Assembly: GCF_028826155.1 (NCBI RefSeq)
Contig: NZ_JAQGPN010000001.1
Span: 1,245,501-1,309,500 of the forward strand
DNA length: 64,000 bases
Direction: 5' to 3'
From: Mesorhizobium shangrilense
Lineage (GTDB): Bacteria; Pseudomonadota; Alphaproteobacteria; Rhizobiales; Rhizobiaceae
Shown: positions 52,467-62,043 of the stretch, piece by piece
Layout: every line of letters starts with the position of its first letter
How positions within the stretch are numbered: position 1 is the stretch's first letter
Made by a program: the position numbers and the translations under genes
Notes under the pieces: model-generated
The model's database searches: none
What the model saw: the letters and a program-made list of their open reading frames with translations, nothing else
What the model was told of the DNA's origin: nothing

Positions 52467-53408
52467 ATGACGCGCGTAGTCCTTGTCCGCTTCGCCTGGA
52501 CGGCGGCGATCCTGCTTGGCGTGTCATTCATCGCGTTCATGCTGATGCGTGCGCTGCCGGGCGATTTCGCTGTCGCGGCAGCCGGCACCACGAGCGTCGC
52601 CCCGGAAGTGCTGGAAGCCATCCGGCGCGACATGGGGCTCGATCAGCCGCTGATCAGCCAGTATCTGCTCTGGCTGGGCAACGCGCTGTCGGGGGATTTC
52701 GGAACGTCATTCGTGACCAAGCGACCCGTGCTCGAGGAATTGCCGCCGCGCTTCATCGTCACCGTCCAGCTGACCGCCGTCGCGGCGGTCATCGCCATGG
52801 TGATGGGCGTGGCGACAGGCCTGGCTTCCGCGCGATTGCGCGGGCGGGTGGACTGGGTCGTGCGGATCTACAACGGATTGATCCTGGCGGTGCCGAACTT
52901 TGTCGTGGGCACCCTGATCGTGCTGCTGTTCGGCCTCTATTTCCCGCATATCCCGCTGTTCAACTACACGCCGTTTCTTGCCGATCCGATCGGCAACATC
53001 GGCAGTCTCCTGCTTCCCGCCTTTGCGCTCGCGCTGGCGGTCTCCGTGACGATCTCGGAGAACACGCGAGCCGCAGTGCTCGAAGTGGCAAACCAGGACT
53101 TCGTCATGGTCGCGCGGGCGAAAGGCCTGCGGCCGCGCACCATCGTGGCGAACTATCTCGTCCGCAATGCCCTGACGCCGGTGATCACGGTCACCGGACT
53201 GCAGGTGGCCTCCCTGCTCGGCGGCAGCATCCTCGTGGAGACCATCTTCGCCATTCCGGGCATGGGCCAGTATCTGTTCGATTCGATCACCAGCCGCGAC
53301 TATCCCGTGATCCAGGCGATCGTTCTCCTGGCGGCGGCCGTCGTGGTCTGCGTGAACATGCTGGTCGACATTGCCTATGCGCGCGCCGATGCGAGGGTGA
53401 AGATATGA
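52467..53408 (+). CDS. ABC transporter permease, DppB type (importer 2)
   Basis: 313 residues, 39 bases after the binding protein. DppB features: FIAFMLMRALPGDFAV, DMGLDQPLISQYLLWLGNAL, the EAA loop DFVMVARAKGLRPRTIVANY and the ending MLVDIAYARADARVKI. It overlaps the DppC gene by 4 bases. Confidence 0.94.
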   Translation: MTRVVLVRFAWTAAILLGVSFIAFMLMRALPGDFAVAAAGTTSVAPEVLEAIRRDMGLDQPLISQYLLWLGNALSGDFGTSFVTKRPVLEELPPRFIVTVQLTAVAAVIAMVMGVATGLASARLRGRVDWVVRIYNGLILAVPNFVVGTLIVLLFGLYFPHIPLFNYTPFLADPIGNIGSLLLPAFALALAVSVTISENTRAAVLEVANQDFVMVARAKGLRPRTIVANYLVRNALTPVITVTGLQVASLLGGSILVETIFAIPGMGQYLFDSITSRDYPVIQAIVLLAAAVVVCVNMLVDIAYARADARVKI

Positions 53409-54286
53409 GCGACAACGTTCAGACTTCGGCCGCTGCGGTCGGGCGGGATCAGCCTCCTGCAAAGCGTCGCGCCGCGATCACCAACGGTGATGTCCTGTTG
53501 GGATTGGGCATAGTCATGCTCGCCGTGATGATGGTCGTCACGCTGTTCGCACCGTGGATCGCTCCCTTCGATCCATCGGCCACATCCGGCGAATCGCTGG
53601 CTGCGCCGAGCGCCCGGCATTGGCTCGGCACCGACCTGATCGGGCGTGATGTCCTGAGCCGCCTGCTTGTCGGGGGGCAGACCACCCTGCTCATCACCAG
53701 CCTCGCCGTTTTCCTGGCGCTGGCGGCCGGCCTCGTGCTCGGTCTCCTGTCCGGTTACATCGGCGGCGTCGTCGACGAGATCGTCATGCGCGTTCTCGAC
53801 GTCGTATTCGCGTTCCCGGTCTTCCTCCTGGCGATCGCCGTGGTTGCGGCGCTCGGCCCCACGGTGCCCAATCTCATCCTCACCATTGCCATCGTTTATA
53901 CGCCCGCCATGGCGCGCGTCGTCCGAGGCCCGGTGCTCAGCGTGAAGCAGTGGGACCACGTCGAAGCGGCGAAAAGCGTCGGCGTCAGCGAGTTCTGGAT
54001 CGTCGTGCGGCACATCCTGCCGCTGGTCGTATCGCCCATCGTGGTGGCCACCAGCCTTACCCTCGCGCAGACGATCTTCACGGTGACCGCGCTCTCGTTC
54101 CTCGGCCTCGGTCCGCCGCCGCCGGATCCGAACTGGGGAAGCATGCTGGCGGAGGCCAGGCAGTTCATGGAACTGGCGCCGATGACGGTGGTCGGCCCGG
54201 CGGCAGCAATCGTCTTCGCCACGCTTACCTTCATCGTGCTGGCCAACGGCCTGCGCGAGGTCCTCGATGTCGGGAGCAGGCGTTGA
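53405..54286 (+). CDS. ABC transporter permease, DppC type (importer 2)
   Basis: 293 residues. DppC features: SARHWLGTDLIGRDVLSRLL, six helices, EAA loop HVEAAKSVGVSEFWIVVRHI and the conserved FLGLGPPPPDPNWGSML. It overlaps both neighbours (ATGA upstream, TTGA downstream). Confidence 0.94.
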   Translation: MSDNVQTSAAAVGRDQPPAKRRAAITNGDVLLGLGIVMLAVMMVVTLFAPWIAPFDPSATSGESLAAPSARHWLGTDLIGRDVLSRLLVGGQTTLLITSLAVFLALAAGLVLGLLSGYIGGVVDEIVMRVLDVVFAFPVFLLAIAVVAALGPTVPNLILTIAIVYTPAMARVVRGPVLSVKQWDHVEAAKSVGVSEFWIVVRHILPLVVSPIVVATSLTLAQTIFTVTALSFLGLGPPPPDPNWGSMLAEARQFMELAPMTVVGPAAAIVFATLTFIVLANGLREVLDVGSRR

Positions 54287-55101
54287 CCGATCGGCAGTCC
54301 ATACTCGAAGTGCGCGATCTGACGGCTGAGATCGCGACCCGCCGGGAAGTGGTCCAGGCGGTTCGTGGCATCTCGTTCGACATCGGCCGGGGCGAGTCGG
54401 TCGGTTTTGTCGGCGAATCCGGCTGCGGCAAGAGCGTCACCGCCCGGGCGGTTATGCGCCTCGCCGCCGAAGGGACCAGGATCTCGCTGGGCGGATCGGT
54501 GCGTTTCGACGGCAAGGACATCCTGCGGCTGGACGAGGCGGCGATGCGCGACATCCGCGGACGCCGCATCGCAATGGTCTTCCAGGATCCGATGACATCG
54601 CTCAATCCGGTGATGACCATAGGCTCGCAGATCGACGACATGCTGCGGCGGCACACGGCATTGACCGGCCGGGCCGTGCGCGAGCGCACGATCGACCTCC
54701 TGGACCAGGTGGGCATCGTGGCGCCAGCGCGCCGCGCCGACGACCATCCCCATCAATTCTCGGGCGGGATGCGCCAGCGCGTGCTGATTGCAATGGCTAT
54801 CTCGTGCGACCCGGATCTGTTGATCGCCGACGAACCCACGACCGCCCTGGACGTGACGGTGCAGGCGCAGATCCTGCGCCTGCTGATGCGGCTCAGGGAG
54901 GAGCGGGGCATGTCGCTCATGCTGATCACGCACGATTTCGGCGTCGTGGCCGGCATGGTGGAGAAGGTGAACGTTATGTATCGCGGCGAGATCGTGGAGA
55001 CCGGCGGGGTAGAGGAAATCCTCACCCACCCGAACCACGAGTATACGCGGGCGCTGCTCGAGGCGGTGCCACGTCTCGACACCGCCCGGCGGCGCCAGTG
55101 A
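54283..55101 (+). CDS. ABC transporter ATP-binding protein, DppD type (importer 2)
   Basis: 272 residues, starting at a TTG (54283) that overlaps the permease stop (TTGA) behind GGGAGCAGG. The frame is open further upstream over the permease, but only the part from 54283 is family-like. Walker [16 protein letters not shown]-loop [12 protein letters not shown], signature [14 protein letters not shown], Walker [13 protein letters not shown]. The cysteine-containing C-terminal oligopeptide-transporter domain is missing, the protein ending [14 protein letters not shown], so it is shorter than typical DppD. Confidence 0.92.
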   Translation: MTDRQSILEVRDLTAEIATRREVVQAVRGISFDIGRGESVGFVGESGCGKSVTARAVMRLAAEGTRISLGGSVRFDGKDILRLDEAAMRDIRGRRIAMVFQDPMTSLNPVMTIGSQIDDMLRRHTALTGRAVRERTIDLLDQVGIVAPARRADDHPHQFSGGMRQRVLIAMAISCDPDLLIADEPTTALDVTVQAQILRLLMRLREERGMSLMLITHDFGVVAGMVEKVNVMYRGEIVETGGVEEILTHPNHEYTRALLEAVPRLDTARRRQ

Positions 55102-55120
55102 GAAGCGGGGCGCAGCACTC

Positions 55121-56125
55121 ATGAGCCTGGAATCAAAGCAGCCGGTGCTGCAGGTCAGGGACCTGTCGGTGACGTTTCCCGCCAGAGGCGCGAGCCAACC
55201 GGTCGTCGCCGTCGATCGCGTGTCGTTCGACATCGGTCCGGGCCGGACGCTCGGCCTCGTCGGACAGTCGGGTTCAGGGAAAACAACGACCGGCCGCGCC
55301 GTGCTGCAGCTGCAGAAGGCCCACGCCGGATCGGTGAAGCTGCTGGGCAAAGACCTGACGACGCTGTCGTCGTCCGAACTGCGCCGGATGCGCCGGCACA
55401 TGCAGTTCGTTCTCCAGAACCCGTATTCGAGCCTGCACCCGCGCATGACGATCGGACAGACGCTGAGCGAGCCGCTGCGCGTGCACCGGTCGGTTCCGGC
55501 CGCCCAGGTGCGGGAGCGCGTCGAGGAATTGCTTGAGCTGGTGGCGATGGATCCGGCCGTCATGCACCGGTATCCGCATGAATTTTCGGGCGGCCAGCGC
55601 CAGCGCATCGTGATTGCGCGCGCGCTTGCCGTGAGTCCGGATTTCGTCGTCTGCGACGAACCGGTATCGGCCCTCGATGTCCGGACCCAGGCGCAGATTG
55701 TGACGCTCCTGCAGTCGCTCCAGGAGAGGCTCGGCCTGTCCTATCTGTTCATCGCGCATGATCTGGCGATCGTACGCGAGGTCGCCCACGACGTGGCGGT
55801 GATGTTCGGCGGCCGGATCGTTGAGATGGGCAGTTCGTCCCAAGTCTACGACACCCCGGGGCACCCCTATACGCGGATGCTGCTGGACGCCGTTCCGGTG
55901 CCGGATCCCGTCCTGCAACGCGAGAAGCTGCGGCAGGCCGCTCCTGATCTTCGCCTTGCCGATACGCCGGCCGCCGGACCTTGCGCCTATGGCGTGGACC
56001 ATGAGGCGACAGGTTCCGCCCCATGGCACCAGATTGCCGACGGCCATGGCATCTCCTGCCGCTTCCTGCCGGCGGCATTTTCTGCGACAGCCGAGTCTGA
56101 GCCTCGGGCGCTGGCGGACCGGTAA
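55121..56125 (+). CDS. ABC transporter ATP-binding protein, DppF type (importer 2)
   Basis: 334 residues. Walker A GQSGSGKTTTGRAVLQL, Q-loop VLQNPYSSLHPR, signature FSGGQRQRIVIARAL, Walker B FVVCDEPVSALDV. The C-terminal region is atypical, with few cysteines (GPCAYGVDHEATG, ISCRFLP). It is 19 bases after the DppD gene and ends importer 2. Confidence 0.92.
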   Translation: MSLESKQPVLQVRDLSVTFPARGASQPVVAVDRVSFDIGPGRTLGLVGQSGSGKTTTGRAVLQLQKAHAGSVKLLGKDLTTLSSSELRRMRRHMQFVLQNPYSSLHPRMTIGQTLSEPLRVHRSVPAAQVRERVEELLELVAMDPAVMHRYPHEFSGGQRQRIVIARALAVSPDFVVCDEPVSALDVRTQAQIVTLLQSLQERLGLSYLFIAHDLAIVREVAHDVAVMFGGRIVEMGSSSQVYDTPGHPYTRMLLDAVPVPDPVLQREKLRQAAPDLRLADTPAAGPCAYGVDHEATGSAPWHQIADGHGISCRFLPAAFSATAESEPRALADR

Positions 56126-56246
56126 GACAGACAAAACAGTTCGACGCATGGCGCCTTTGCGATCCCGGGGTTGGGTCGCAGGGCGATGCTCGTCAACTTG
56201 CGGACCATCCTGGCCTCCATGGCCAAGGATAGCTGAAGCGAGCCCG

Positions 56247-56266
56247 TTGACTAACGGTATACCGTA
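56247..56266 (+). promoter_or_regulatory. GntR-type operator behind a -35 box (autoregulatory site)
   Basis: TTGACT (56247-56252) is followed at once by AACGGTATACCGTA (56253-56266), whose core ACGGTATACCGT is a perfect palindrome. It lies 34 bases before the GntR gene. The -10 box is unclear. The same arrangement recurs at 58291. Confidence 0.75.
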
Positions 56267-56300
56267 TGCGACTGCTATGACTCGACGCTGATGGCGTCGT

Positions 56301-57041
56301 ATGTCGCATCGGAGCATCGTTCGCCTTCCCATGACCAGTCGCAATGCGCAGACCCAGCAGGACCGAGCCTGGGGCGTGGCTCCGATCCAGCGCGGCAGGA
56401 CGACTGCCGACGAGGTGGAGGAGCGGCTGATCCTCGCGATTGCGCGCGGCGACAAGGCGGCCGGCGAGCGCATCACCGAGGCCGAGGTCGCCGCAGCGCT
56501 GAACGTCAGCCGGGTTCCGGCGCGCGAGGCGATGCAGAAGCTGCAACTGCGCGGCATCCTCGTTGGGGGCAGGGATCAGCGCGGCCTGCGCGTCGCCGAC
56601 TACAGCCCGCGGCGCATCGCCGAGCTGTTCGAGCTGCGGCTTGCCCTCGAGACAATCATATTCCAGCACGTCATGCGGCCGGGGCACGACCGCGCGCCGC
56701 TGGTCGGGGAACTCGACGGGATTATCAAGGCGATGGGTTCGCTGTCCGGGTCGGGCGACCCGGTGGCGCTGGGTTCGGTTGACCTCGAGTTCCATCGCGC
56801 CGTGGCGCGCCATTCCGAGAACGAGCTGGCGGCGCAGATTTGGGAAGGCCTGGCGCAGCACATGATCATCGTGTTCTGCCGCGACTGGGCGGACGCCGCA
56901 GACCGCACGGGCGAGGTGCAGCTGCATGCGCGCCTCGTCGAATTCATTCGCAACGGGGATGCGGCGGACATCCCCGAGCAGTTGCTCAGACATTTTACCG
57001 CGCCGATGACGCGTGCGCGGGGAGAAGCGAACGGGGTCTAG
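56301..57041 (+). CDS. GntR-family (FadR/FCD subfamily) transcriptional regulator
   Basis: 246 residues from ATG 56301; ATG 56331 would shorten it by 10, and neither start has a clear ribosome binding site. The winged helix is VEERLILAIARGDKAAGERI followed by TEAEVAAALNVSRVPAREAMQKL. The FCD effector domain has VDLEFHRAVARHSENEL and LHARLVEFIRNGD with metal-binding-type His and Asp. The operators before it and before the M14 gene make it the probable regulator of both promoters. Confidence 0.9.
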   Translation: MSHRSIVRLPMTSRNAQTQQDRAWGVAPIQRGRTTADEVEERLILAIARGDKAAGERITEAEVAAALNVSRVPAREAMQKLQLRGILVGGRDQRGLRVADYSPRRIAELFELRLALETIIFQHVMRPGHDRAPLVGELDGIIKAMGSLSGSGDPVALGSVDLEFHRAVARHSENELAAQIWEGLAQHMIIVFCRDWADAADRTGEVQLHARLVEFIRNGDAADIPEQLLRHFTAPMTRARGEANGV

Positions 57042-57138
57042 CCCCAACGAACGACAGGTGCGGCGCTGCTGGCGTTGCCTGCACGATCGTGCGGGCGCGA
57101 CGGGGCTCGTTGCGCCTGCAAACAGGGAGATTGCAAGC

Positions 57139-58281
57139 ATGAAGATTGCCAGTGTCGAGGCGCTCGGTCTGTTCGGAAAGTCGCCGAAGGGGGGCTGGAG
57201 CAACGAAATCCAGCCCGACGATTCCATTCACGCGCTGGTGGTGGTCCGCTCGGATGAAGGCCATGTCGGCATCGGCAGCGTGTTCACGGATGCGCGGCTG
57301 GTGGAGGCGGCGCTGGCGGTGCTGCGTCCGCTGCTGATCGGCGAGAGCGCCATCGAGCCGATGCGGGTCAGCGAGAAGCTGCACCAGAACACCTTCTGGA
57401 TGGGACATGGCGGCTCGATTACCCACGCCATCAGCGGCGTAGACATCGCGCTGTGGGACATTTTCGGGCAGGTCACCGGCCAGCCGATCGGCCGCCTGCT
57501 CGGCGGCACTTACCGGACACGGGTGAAGGCCTACGCCTCGATCCTGATGGAAATGCCGGAGCTGATGCGCGAGCGCACCGCCTTCTACCGCAGCCAGGGT
57601 TTCCGGGCGATCAAGATCGGCTGGGGTCCGTTCGGACGGCGTGAGAGCGCCAGGCTCGACGAGGAGATCGTGCGTGCGGCCCGCGAAGGGGCCGGCGACG
57701 ACTGCCTGCTGATGGTGGACGCCGGCGCCAGCGACGCCTTCTGGCCGAACGGCCTCAACTGGGCCGTCAACACGGCGGCGATGCTGAAGGACTACGACGT
57801 CTACTGGTTCGAGGAGGCGTTGCGGCCGGATGCCGTCGACGACTTCCGCAGCCTGCGCGAACGCAGCCCGGTGCCGATCGCGACCGGCGAATGCATCACG
57901 CGTCGGCAGAACTTCCTGCCCTGGTTCGAGAAGCGGGCGCTCGACATCGTTCAGCCCGACGTCACCAAGGTCGGCGGCATCTCGGAGCAGATCCAGATTG
58001 CGCGCATGGCGAACGCCTTTGGCGTCCGCTACATCGGCCACGGATGGAACACGGCCGTCGGTCTCGCCGTCGATCTGCAGCTTGCCGCCGCGATCCCCAC
58101 GGCCGATCTGGTCGAGTACATCGGCGGCTCGCCATACATCGACGAGATCACGGTTGGAGGCTGGTCACTGGATGCCGACGGCATGCTGCAGATCCCGTCG
58201 GCGCCGGGCCTCGGCATCAAGCTGAACAAGGATGCGCTGCGCGAGGTGACGCGCGATCTCGATCGCGTTCTCGGAGACTGA
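57139..58281 (+). CDS. Mandelate racemase/muconate lactonizing enzyme family protein (enolase superfamily)
   Basis: 380 residues from ATG 57139 (MKIASVEALGLFGKSPKGG). N-terminal capping domain, then a TIM barrel. Metal ligands: Asp in LLMVDAGASDA, Glu in VYWFEEALRP, Glu in IATGECITR. The general-base His is in RYIGHGWNTAVG. The usual KxK of the second strand is KIG in FRAIKIGWGPFG, so only one lysine is kept. Such enzymes dehydrate sugar acids or racemise/isomerise amides and lactones. It sits between the regulator and the M14 deacylase. The reaction cannot be assigned. Confidence 0.9.
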   Translation: MKIASVEALGLFGKSPKGGWSNEIQPDDSIHALVVVRSDEGHVGIGSVFTDARLVEAALAVLRPLLIGESAIEPMRVSEKLHQNTFWMGHGGSITHAISGVDIALWDIFGQVTGQPIGRLLGGTYRTRVKAYASILMEMPELMRERTAFYRSQGFRAIKIGWGPFGRRESARLDEEIVRAAREGAGDDCLLMVDAGASDAFWPNGLNWAVNTAAMLKDYDVYWFEEALRPDAVDDFRSLRERSPVPIATGECITRRQNFLPWFEKRALDIVQPDVTKVGGISEQIQIARMANAFGVRYIGHGWNTAVGLAVDLQLAAAIPTADLVEYIGGSPYIDEITVGGWSLDADGMLQIPSAPGLGIKLNKDALREVTRDLDRVLGD

Positions 58282-58290
58282 TCTGGCTGC

Positions 58291-58319
58291 TTGACATACG
58301 GTATACCGTACGCAATAGT
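58291..58319 (+). promoter_or_regulatory. Promoter with GntR-type operator in its spacer
   Basis: TTGACA (58291-58296), a 17-base spacer beginning with the perfect palindrome TACGGTATACCGTA (58297-58310), then AATAGT (58314-58319) as a -10 box. It drives the M14 gene and importer 3. Binding here would block RNA polymerase directly. Confidence 0.8.
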
Positions 58320-58373
58320 TGTTGAGTTGGAGCCCGGAACGTCGTTCGGGCATGCAAGAGCGGGGGATGCGCT

Positions 58374-59414
58374 GTGGCGCTGCAGGTCGAGAAAAGTCGC
58401 ATTTCAAATCCCATCGATTTCGACAGGAACGGTCGGCAGGCGGGCTATCTGCGCGCGCCGCTTTCGCGCAATACCTCGGGCTGGGGCGTCGTGGAGATCC
58501 CGATCATCTCCGTGAAGAACGGTTCCGGCCCGACCATCCTGCTCACCGGCGGCATCCACGGCGACGAGTATGAGGGGCCGATCGCCATCTCACGCCTCGC
58601 CCGCACGCTCGATCCGGCCCGCGTTCAGGGCCGGGTGATCATGATCCCGGCGTACAACATCCCGGCGGTGCTCAACGACACGCGGCTCAGCCCCGTCGAC
58701 AACCGCGACATGAACCGCTGCTTCCCCGGCAATCCGAAGGGCACGTTCTCGGAAATGCTGGCCCATTTCCTCGACGGCTACATCCTGCCGCTGGCGGACG
58801 TGTCGGTCGATCTGCACACAGCCGGTCACAGCGGCGATTCCGCGCCATCGACCAACATGCACTACCTGCCGGATCCGGCCATGCGCAAGAAGACCATGGA
58901 GGCCGCCGCAGCCTTTGGCGCGCCTTACAACACCGTCTTCTGGGGCGTGGACGAGGGCGCGACCTTTACCTCCTGCGTGGAGCGCCGTGGCGCGATCTCG
59001 CTGGGCACCGAGCTTGGCGGGTGGGGCCGCGTCAACGTCGAGGGCGTGCGCATCGGCCGCCGTGGCGTCGACAATATCCTGAAGCACTTCGGCGTCGTCG
59101 AGGGCAAGCCCGAGACCGCGCAGCGCGACGGCTCGGCGGGCACGCGCCACATGATGGTGCGCGATCCGGCCTGCTACTCCTTCGCGCCTGCAGGCGGGCT
59201 TTTCGAGCCGACCAACCTCGTCGGCGAGGAGGTCAAGGCCGGGCAGCCGGCCGGATGGGTCCACTTCGTCGAGGACGTCGACCGCGATCCCATCCAGGTC
59301 AACTACCACCGCGACGGCGTTCTCTGGATGTCGGCCGGTCCTGGGCGGGTGGCGCGCGGCGATACCATCGCCGTGGTCATGAGCGACTATGACGACAAGC
59401 TGGCGGCGGGATGA
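58374..59414 (+). CDS. M14-family zinc deacylase (succinylglutamate desuccinylase/aspartoacylase type)
   Basis: 346 residues, GTG start behind GGGGGA (MALQVEKSRISNPIDFDRNG). Zinc ligands: His and Glu in LTGGIHGDEYEGP and His in SVDLHTAGHSGD. The substrate-binding NRDMNRCFPGNP is also typical. Related enzymes such as DoeB remove N-acyl groups from amino acids or diamino acids (ectoine breakdown). Here it precedes importer 3, so it probably deacylates the imported amide. No ectoine genes are adjacent. Confidence 0.9.
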   Translation: MALQVEKSRISNPIDFDRNGRQAGYLRAPLSRNTSGWGVVEIPIISVKNGSGPTILLTGGIHGDEYEGPIAISRLARTLDPARVQGRVIMIPAYNIPAVLNDTRLSPVDNRDMNRCFPGNPKGTFSEMLAHFLDGYILPLADVSVDLHTAGHSGDSAPSTNMHYLPDPAMRKKTMEAAAAFGAPYNTVFWGVDEGATFTSCVERRGAISLGTELGGWGRVNVEGVRIGRRGVDNILKHFGVVEGKPETAQRDGSAGTRHMMVRDPACYSFAPAGGLFEPTNLVGEEVKAGQPAGWVHFVEDVDRDPIQVNYHRDGVLWMSAGPGRVARGDTIAVVMSDYDDKLAAG

Positions 59415-59487
59415 GCCTGCCGCTGATAAAGGGCCCGGGCAGCCGCGCCGCCCGCGCCGGGAGAGCTTCAAGCAAAAGGGGGAAGTG

Positions 59488-61023
59488 ATGTCTGTAAGAA
59501 TGAAAGCACTGGCGTTCGCATTCGGACTGATGAGTTCGGTCATGGTCGCGCCGATGGCGATGGCTGCCGGCGGAGAGATCGTCATCGCCTCGGTGCAGGG
59601 GCCGCCGTCGCTCGATGCCCACGTCACCAATGCTCAGGTCGCCCGTAACATAACGCTTCATATCTACGAGACCCTTTACGCACGCAACGAAAACGCCGAG
59701 CCGGTCCCCGACCTGGCCAGCGGCGTCAGCGTTTCGGATGACGGCCTCACCTATACGTTCAAGCTGCGCGAAGGCGTCAAATTCCACAATGGCAAGGAGA
59801 TGACGTCGGAAGACGTGGTCGCCTCCATCGAGCGCTACCGCAAGATCGGCGTGTCGCCGGCCTTGGTCGCCGCGATCGACACTGTCTCCGCCGTCAGCCC
59901 CTACGAAGTGGCGATCAAGCTGAAGCAGAAGCAGTCGGTGTTCCTCGACAATATCTCGTCGCCGCGGGCGCCGATCGCGATCTATCCCGCGGAGGAAGCC
60001 GCCAAGGGCGCCAACGAGGTCCAGTACATCGGCACCGGCCCGTTCAAGTTCGTCGAATATCAGCCGGACAGCCATGTCACGCTGGAGAAGTACGCCGAGT
60101 ACGTTCCCAATCCCGCCTACGACAAGCGGGACGGACTTGCAGGCAAGAAAGAGGTGCTGATCGACCGTGTCGTCTTCCGCTTCATCCCTGAGGCGGGCGC
60201 GCGCACGGCGGCGCTTGAATCGGGCGCGGTTCAGATCGTCGAGACCGTCGACGGGCCGACCGCGGAGCGTCTGCGCGGCGACTCGAAATACGTCGTGCAC
60301 GACGTGCTGCCCTTCGCCTTCCAGGTGATCAAGCTGAACCACAACCAGGCGCCCACCGACGATGTCAACTTCCGCAAGGCCGTTCAGGCTGCGCTCGACA
60401 TGGAAGAGGTGATGGAGATCTCGTATGCCGGGATCAACCAGGTGGACGGCGGCTGGGTCTTCCCGACCTCGCCCTTCGCTTCCGACGCCGGGCTCGACCA
60501 GTACAACGTCGCCGACTTCGACAAGGCGAAGGCGTTCCTCGACCAGTCCAACTACAAGGGCGAGCCGGTCACCTTCATCACCGACAACCTGCGGCCCAAC
60601 GTGGATATCGCCACCGTCTTCCAAGCGCGGCTCGAGGCGATCGGCGTGAAAGTAGACATCGTCGTGGCCGACTGGCCGACGACCACCAAGGTCGGCTTCT
60701 CCAAGACCGGCTGGAACTTCTGGACTCACGGCTTCGGCATCGAGCCTTTCGAGGGACCCGGCACCGTCATGTCGGCTTTCGTGAACGGCAACGCCCAGAT
60801 CGTGCCCGATCCGGAGATCGACCGCATCGCCGGCGAGTTCAACGCCACGCTTGACGAGGCGCAGAAGAAGGACCTGTTCAAGCAGTTCCAGCTGCGCATG
60901 CTGGACAACGTTGTGGCGATCAAGACCGGCAACTACGGCCTGTTCCAGGTCACCAACGACAAGGTCGAGAACTTCGTTCCGTTCCGCATCCCCCGCATGT
61001 GGGGTGTGACGCTGGCGCAGTAA
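59488..61023 (+). CDS. ABC transporter substrate-binding protein, family 5 (importer 3)
   Basis: 511 residues from ATG 59488 (MSVRMKALAFAFGLMSSVMV), with Sec signal peptide ending AMAA, behind GGGGGAAG. Family 5 core: GPPSLDAHVTNAQVARNITL, TFKLREGVKFHNGKEMTSED, FRKAVQAALDMEEVM. Third such protein in the window and clearly different from the first two. It leads the importer genes behind the M14 deacylase. Confidence 0.94.
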   Translation: MSVRMKALAFAFGLMSSVMVAPMAMAAGGEIVIASVQGPPSLDAHVTNAQVARNITLHIYETLYARNENAEPVPDLASGVSVSDDGLTYTFKLREGVKFHNGKEMTSEDVVASIERYRKIGVSPALVAAIDTVSAVSPYEVAIKLKQKQSVFLDNISSPRAPIAIYPAEEAAKGANEVQYIGTGPFKFVEYQPDSHVTLEKYAEYVPNPAYDKRDGLAGKKEVLIDRVVFRFIPEAGARTAALESGAVQIVETVDGPTAERLRGDSKYVVHDVLPFAFQVIKLNHNQAPTDDVNFRKAVQAALDMEEVMEISYAGINQVDGGWVFPTSPFASDAGLDQYNVADFDKAKAFLDQSNYKGEPVTFITDNLRPNVDIATVFQARLEAIGVKVDIVVADWPTTTKVGFSKTGWNFWTHGFGIEPFEGPGTVMSAFVNGNAQIVPDPEIDRIAGEFNATLDEAQKKDLFKQFQLRMLDNVVAIKTGNYGLFQVTNDKVENFVPFRIPRMWGVTLAQ

Positions 61024-61098
61024 GCAAGCCGGCACCCATGATCTGGCATCGCCGCTCGGGCGGCGATGTCTCCCCAAACCAGCGCACAGGAGGTGGGC

Positions 61099-62043
61099 AT
61101 GCGAGACTATTTGCTGCGGCGCTTCATCTCCGTCGTGCCGGTTCTTTTTCTGGTTTCCTTGATGTCGTTCGCGGTCATCTGGATCATTCCGGGCGACCCG
61201 ACCGCAGCGTTCCTCGGTCCGAGCTCGACGGCGGAAGACGCGCAGCGGCTGCGCGAGCAGCTCGGCCTCGATCAGCCGCCGCTGGTGCAGATGGCCGAAT
61301 GGTACGGCCGCGTGCTCACGGGCGATCTCGGCCAGTCGATCCTGCTGCGCACCCCCGTTCTCTCGGCCATCCTCGAACGCCTTCCGCTTACCCTGATGCT
61401 GGCGGCAATGGCGCTGGTCGTCGCCATCGGCCTGGGTGTCGCGGCGGGCATGCTGGCCGCCGCGCGCCGTGGAACCTGGGCCGACCAGACGGTGATGACC
61501 TTCGCCTTGCTCGGCCTGTCGGTTCCCGACTTCTGGTTCGGCCTCCTGCTCATCGTGGTCTTCTCCGTTCAGCTCGGCTGGTTGCCCTCCGGCGGCTACG
61601 TCCCGCTCTTCGAGGATCCCGTCGGCTGGGTCAGGTCGATGGCGCTTCCCACAATCACGCTCGCCGTGGTGCAGATTGGCTTCATCGCGCGCATGACGCG
61701 CTCGGCCATGCTCGACGTCATCAGCCAGGACTTCATGCGCACCGCGGAATCGAAGGGGCTGTCGGGTCTCTACATCCTCATGCGCCACGGCCTGCCGAAT
61801 GCCATGATGCCGATCCTCACCGTCACCGGTATCATTGCCGGCGCGCTGCTCGGCAGTGCGGTGGTCGTCGAGCAGGTCTTCGCGCTGCCCGGCGTCGGGC
61901 GGCTGATCATCGGCGGCATCCTCAGCCGCGACTATCCACTCATACAGGGCGGACTGCTGTTCCTGACCGTGATCTATCTTCTCATCAACCTCGTCGTGGA
62001 CCTGCTCTACGCCGCCATCGATCCGCGGGTGCGCCTTGAGTAG
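61099..62043 (+). CDS. ABC transporter permease, DppB type (importer 3)
   Basis: 314 residues from ATG 61099 (MRDYLLRRFISVVPVLFLVS) behind a near-perfect AGGAGGTG. EAA loop DFMRTAESKGLSGLYILMRH and ending LVVDLLYAAIDPRVRLE. An upstream in-frame start at 61066 is rejected on ribosome binding site and family grounds. Confidence 0.94.
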   Translation: MRDYLLRRFISVVPVLFLVSLMSFAVIWIIPGDPTAAFLGPSSTAEDAQRLREQLGLDQPPLVQMAEWYGRVLTGDLGQSILLRTPVLSAILERLPLTLMLAAMALVVAIGLGVAAGMLAAARRGTWADQTVMTFALLGLSVPDFWFGLLLIVVFSVQLGWLPSGGYVPLFEDPVGWVRSMALPTITLAVVQIGFIARMTRSAMLDVISQDFMRTAESKGLSGLYILMRHGLPNAMMPILTVTGIIAGALLGSAVVVEQVFALPGVGRLIIGGILSRDYPLIQGGLLFLTVIYLLINLVVDLLYAAIDPRVRLE

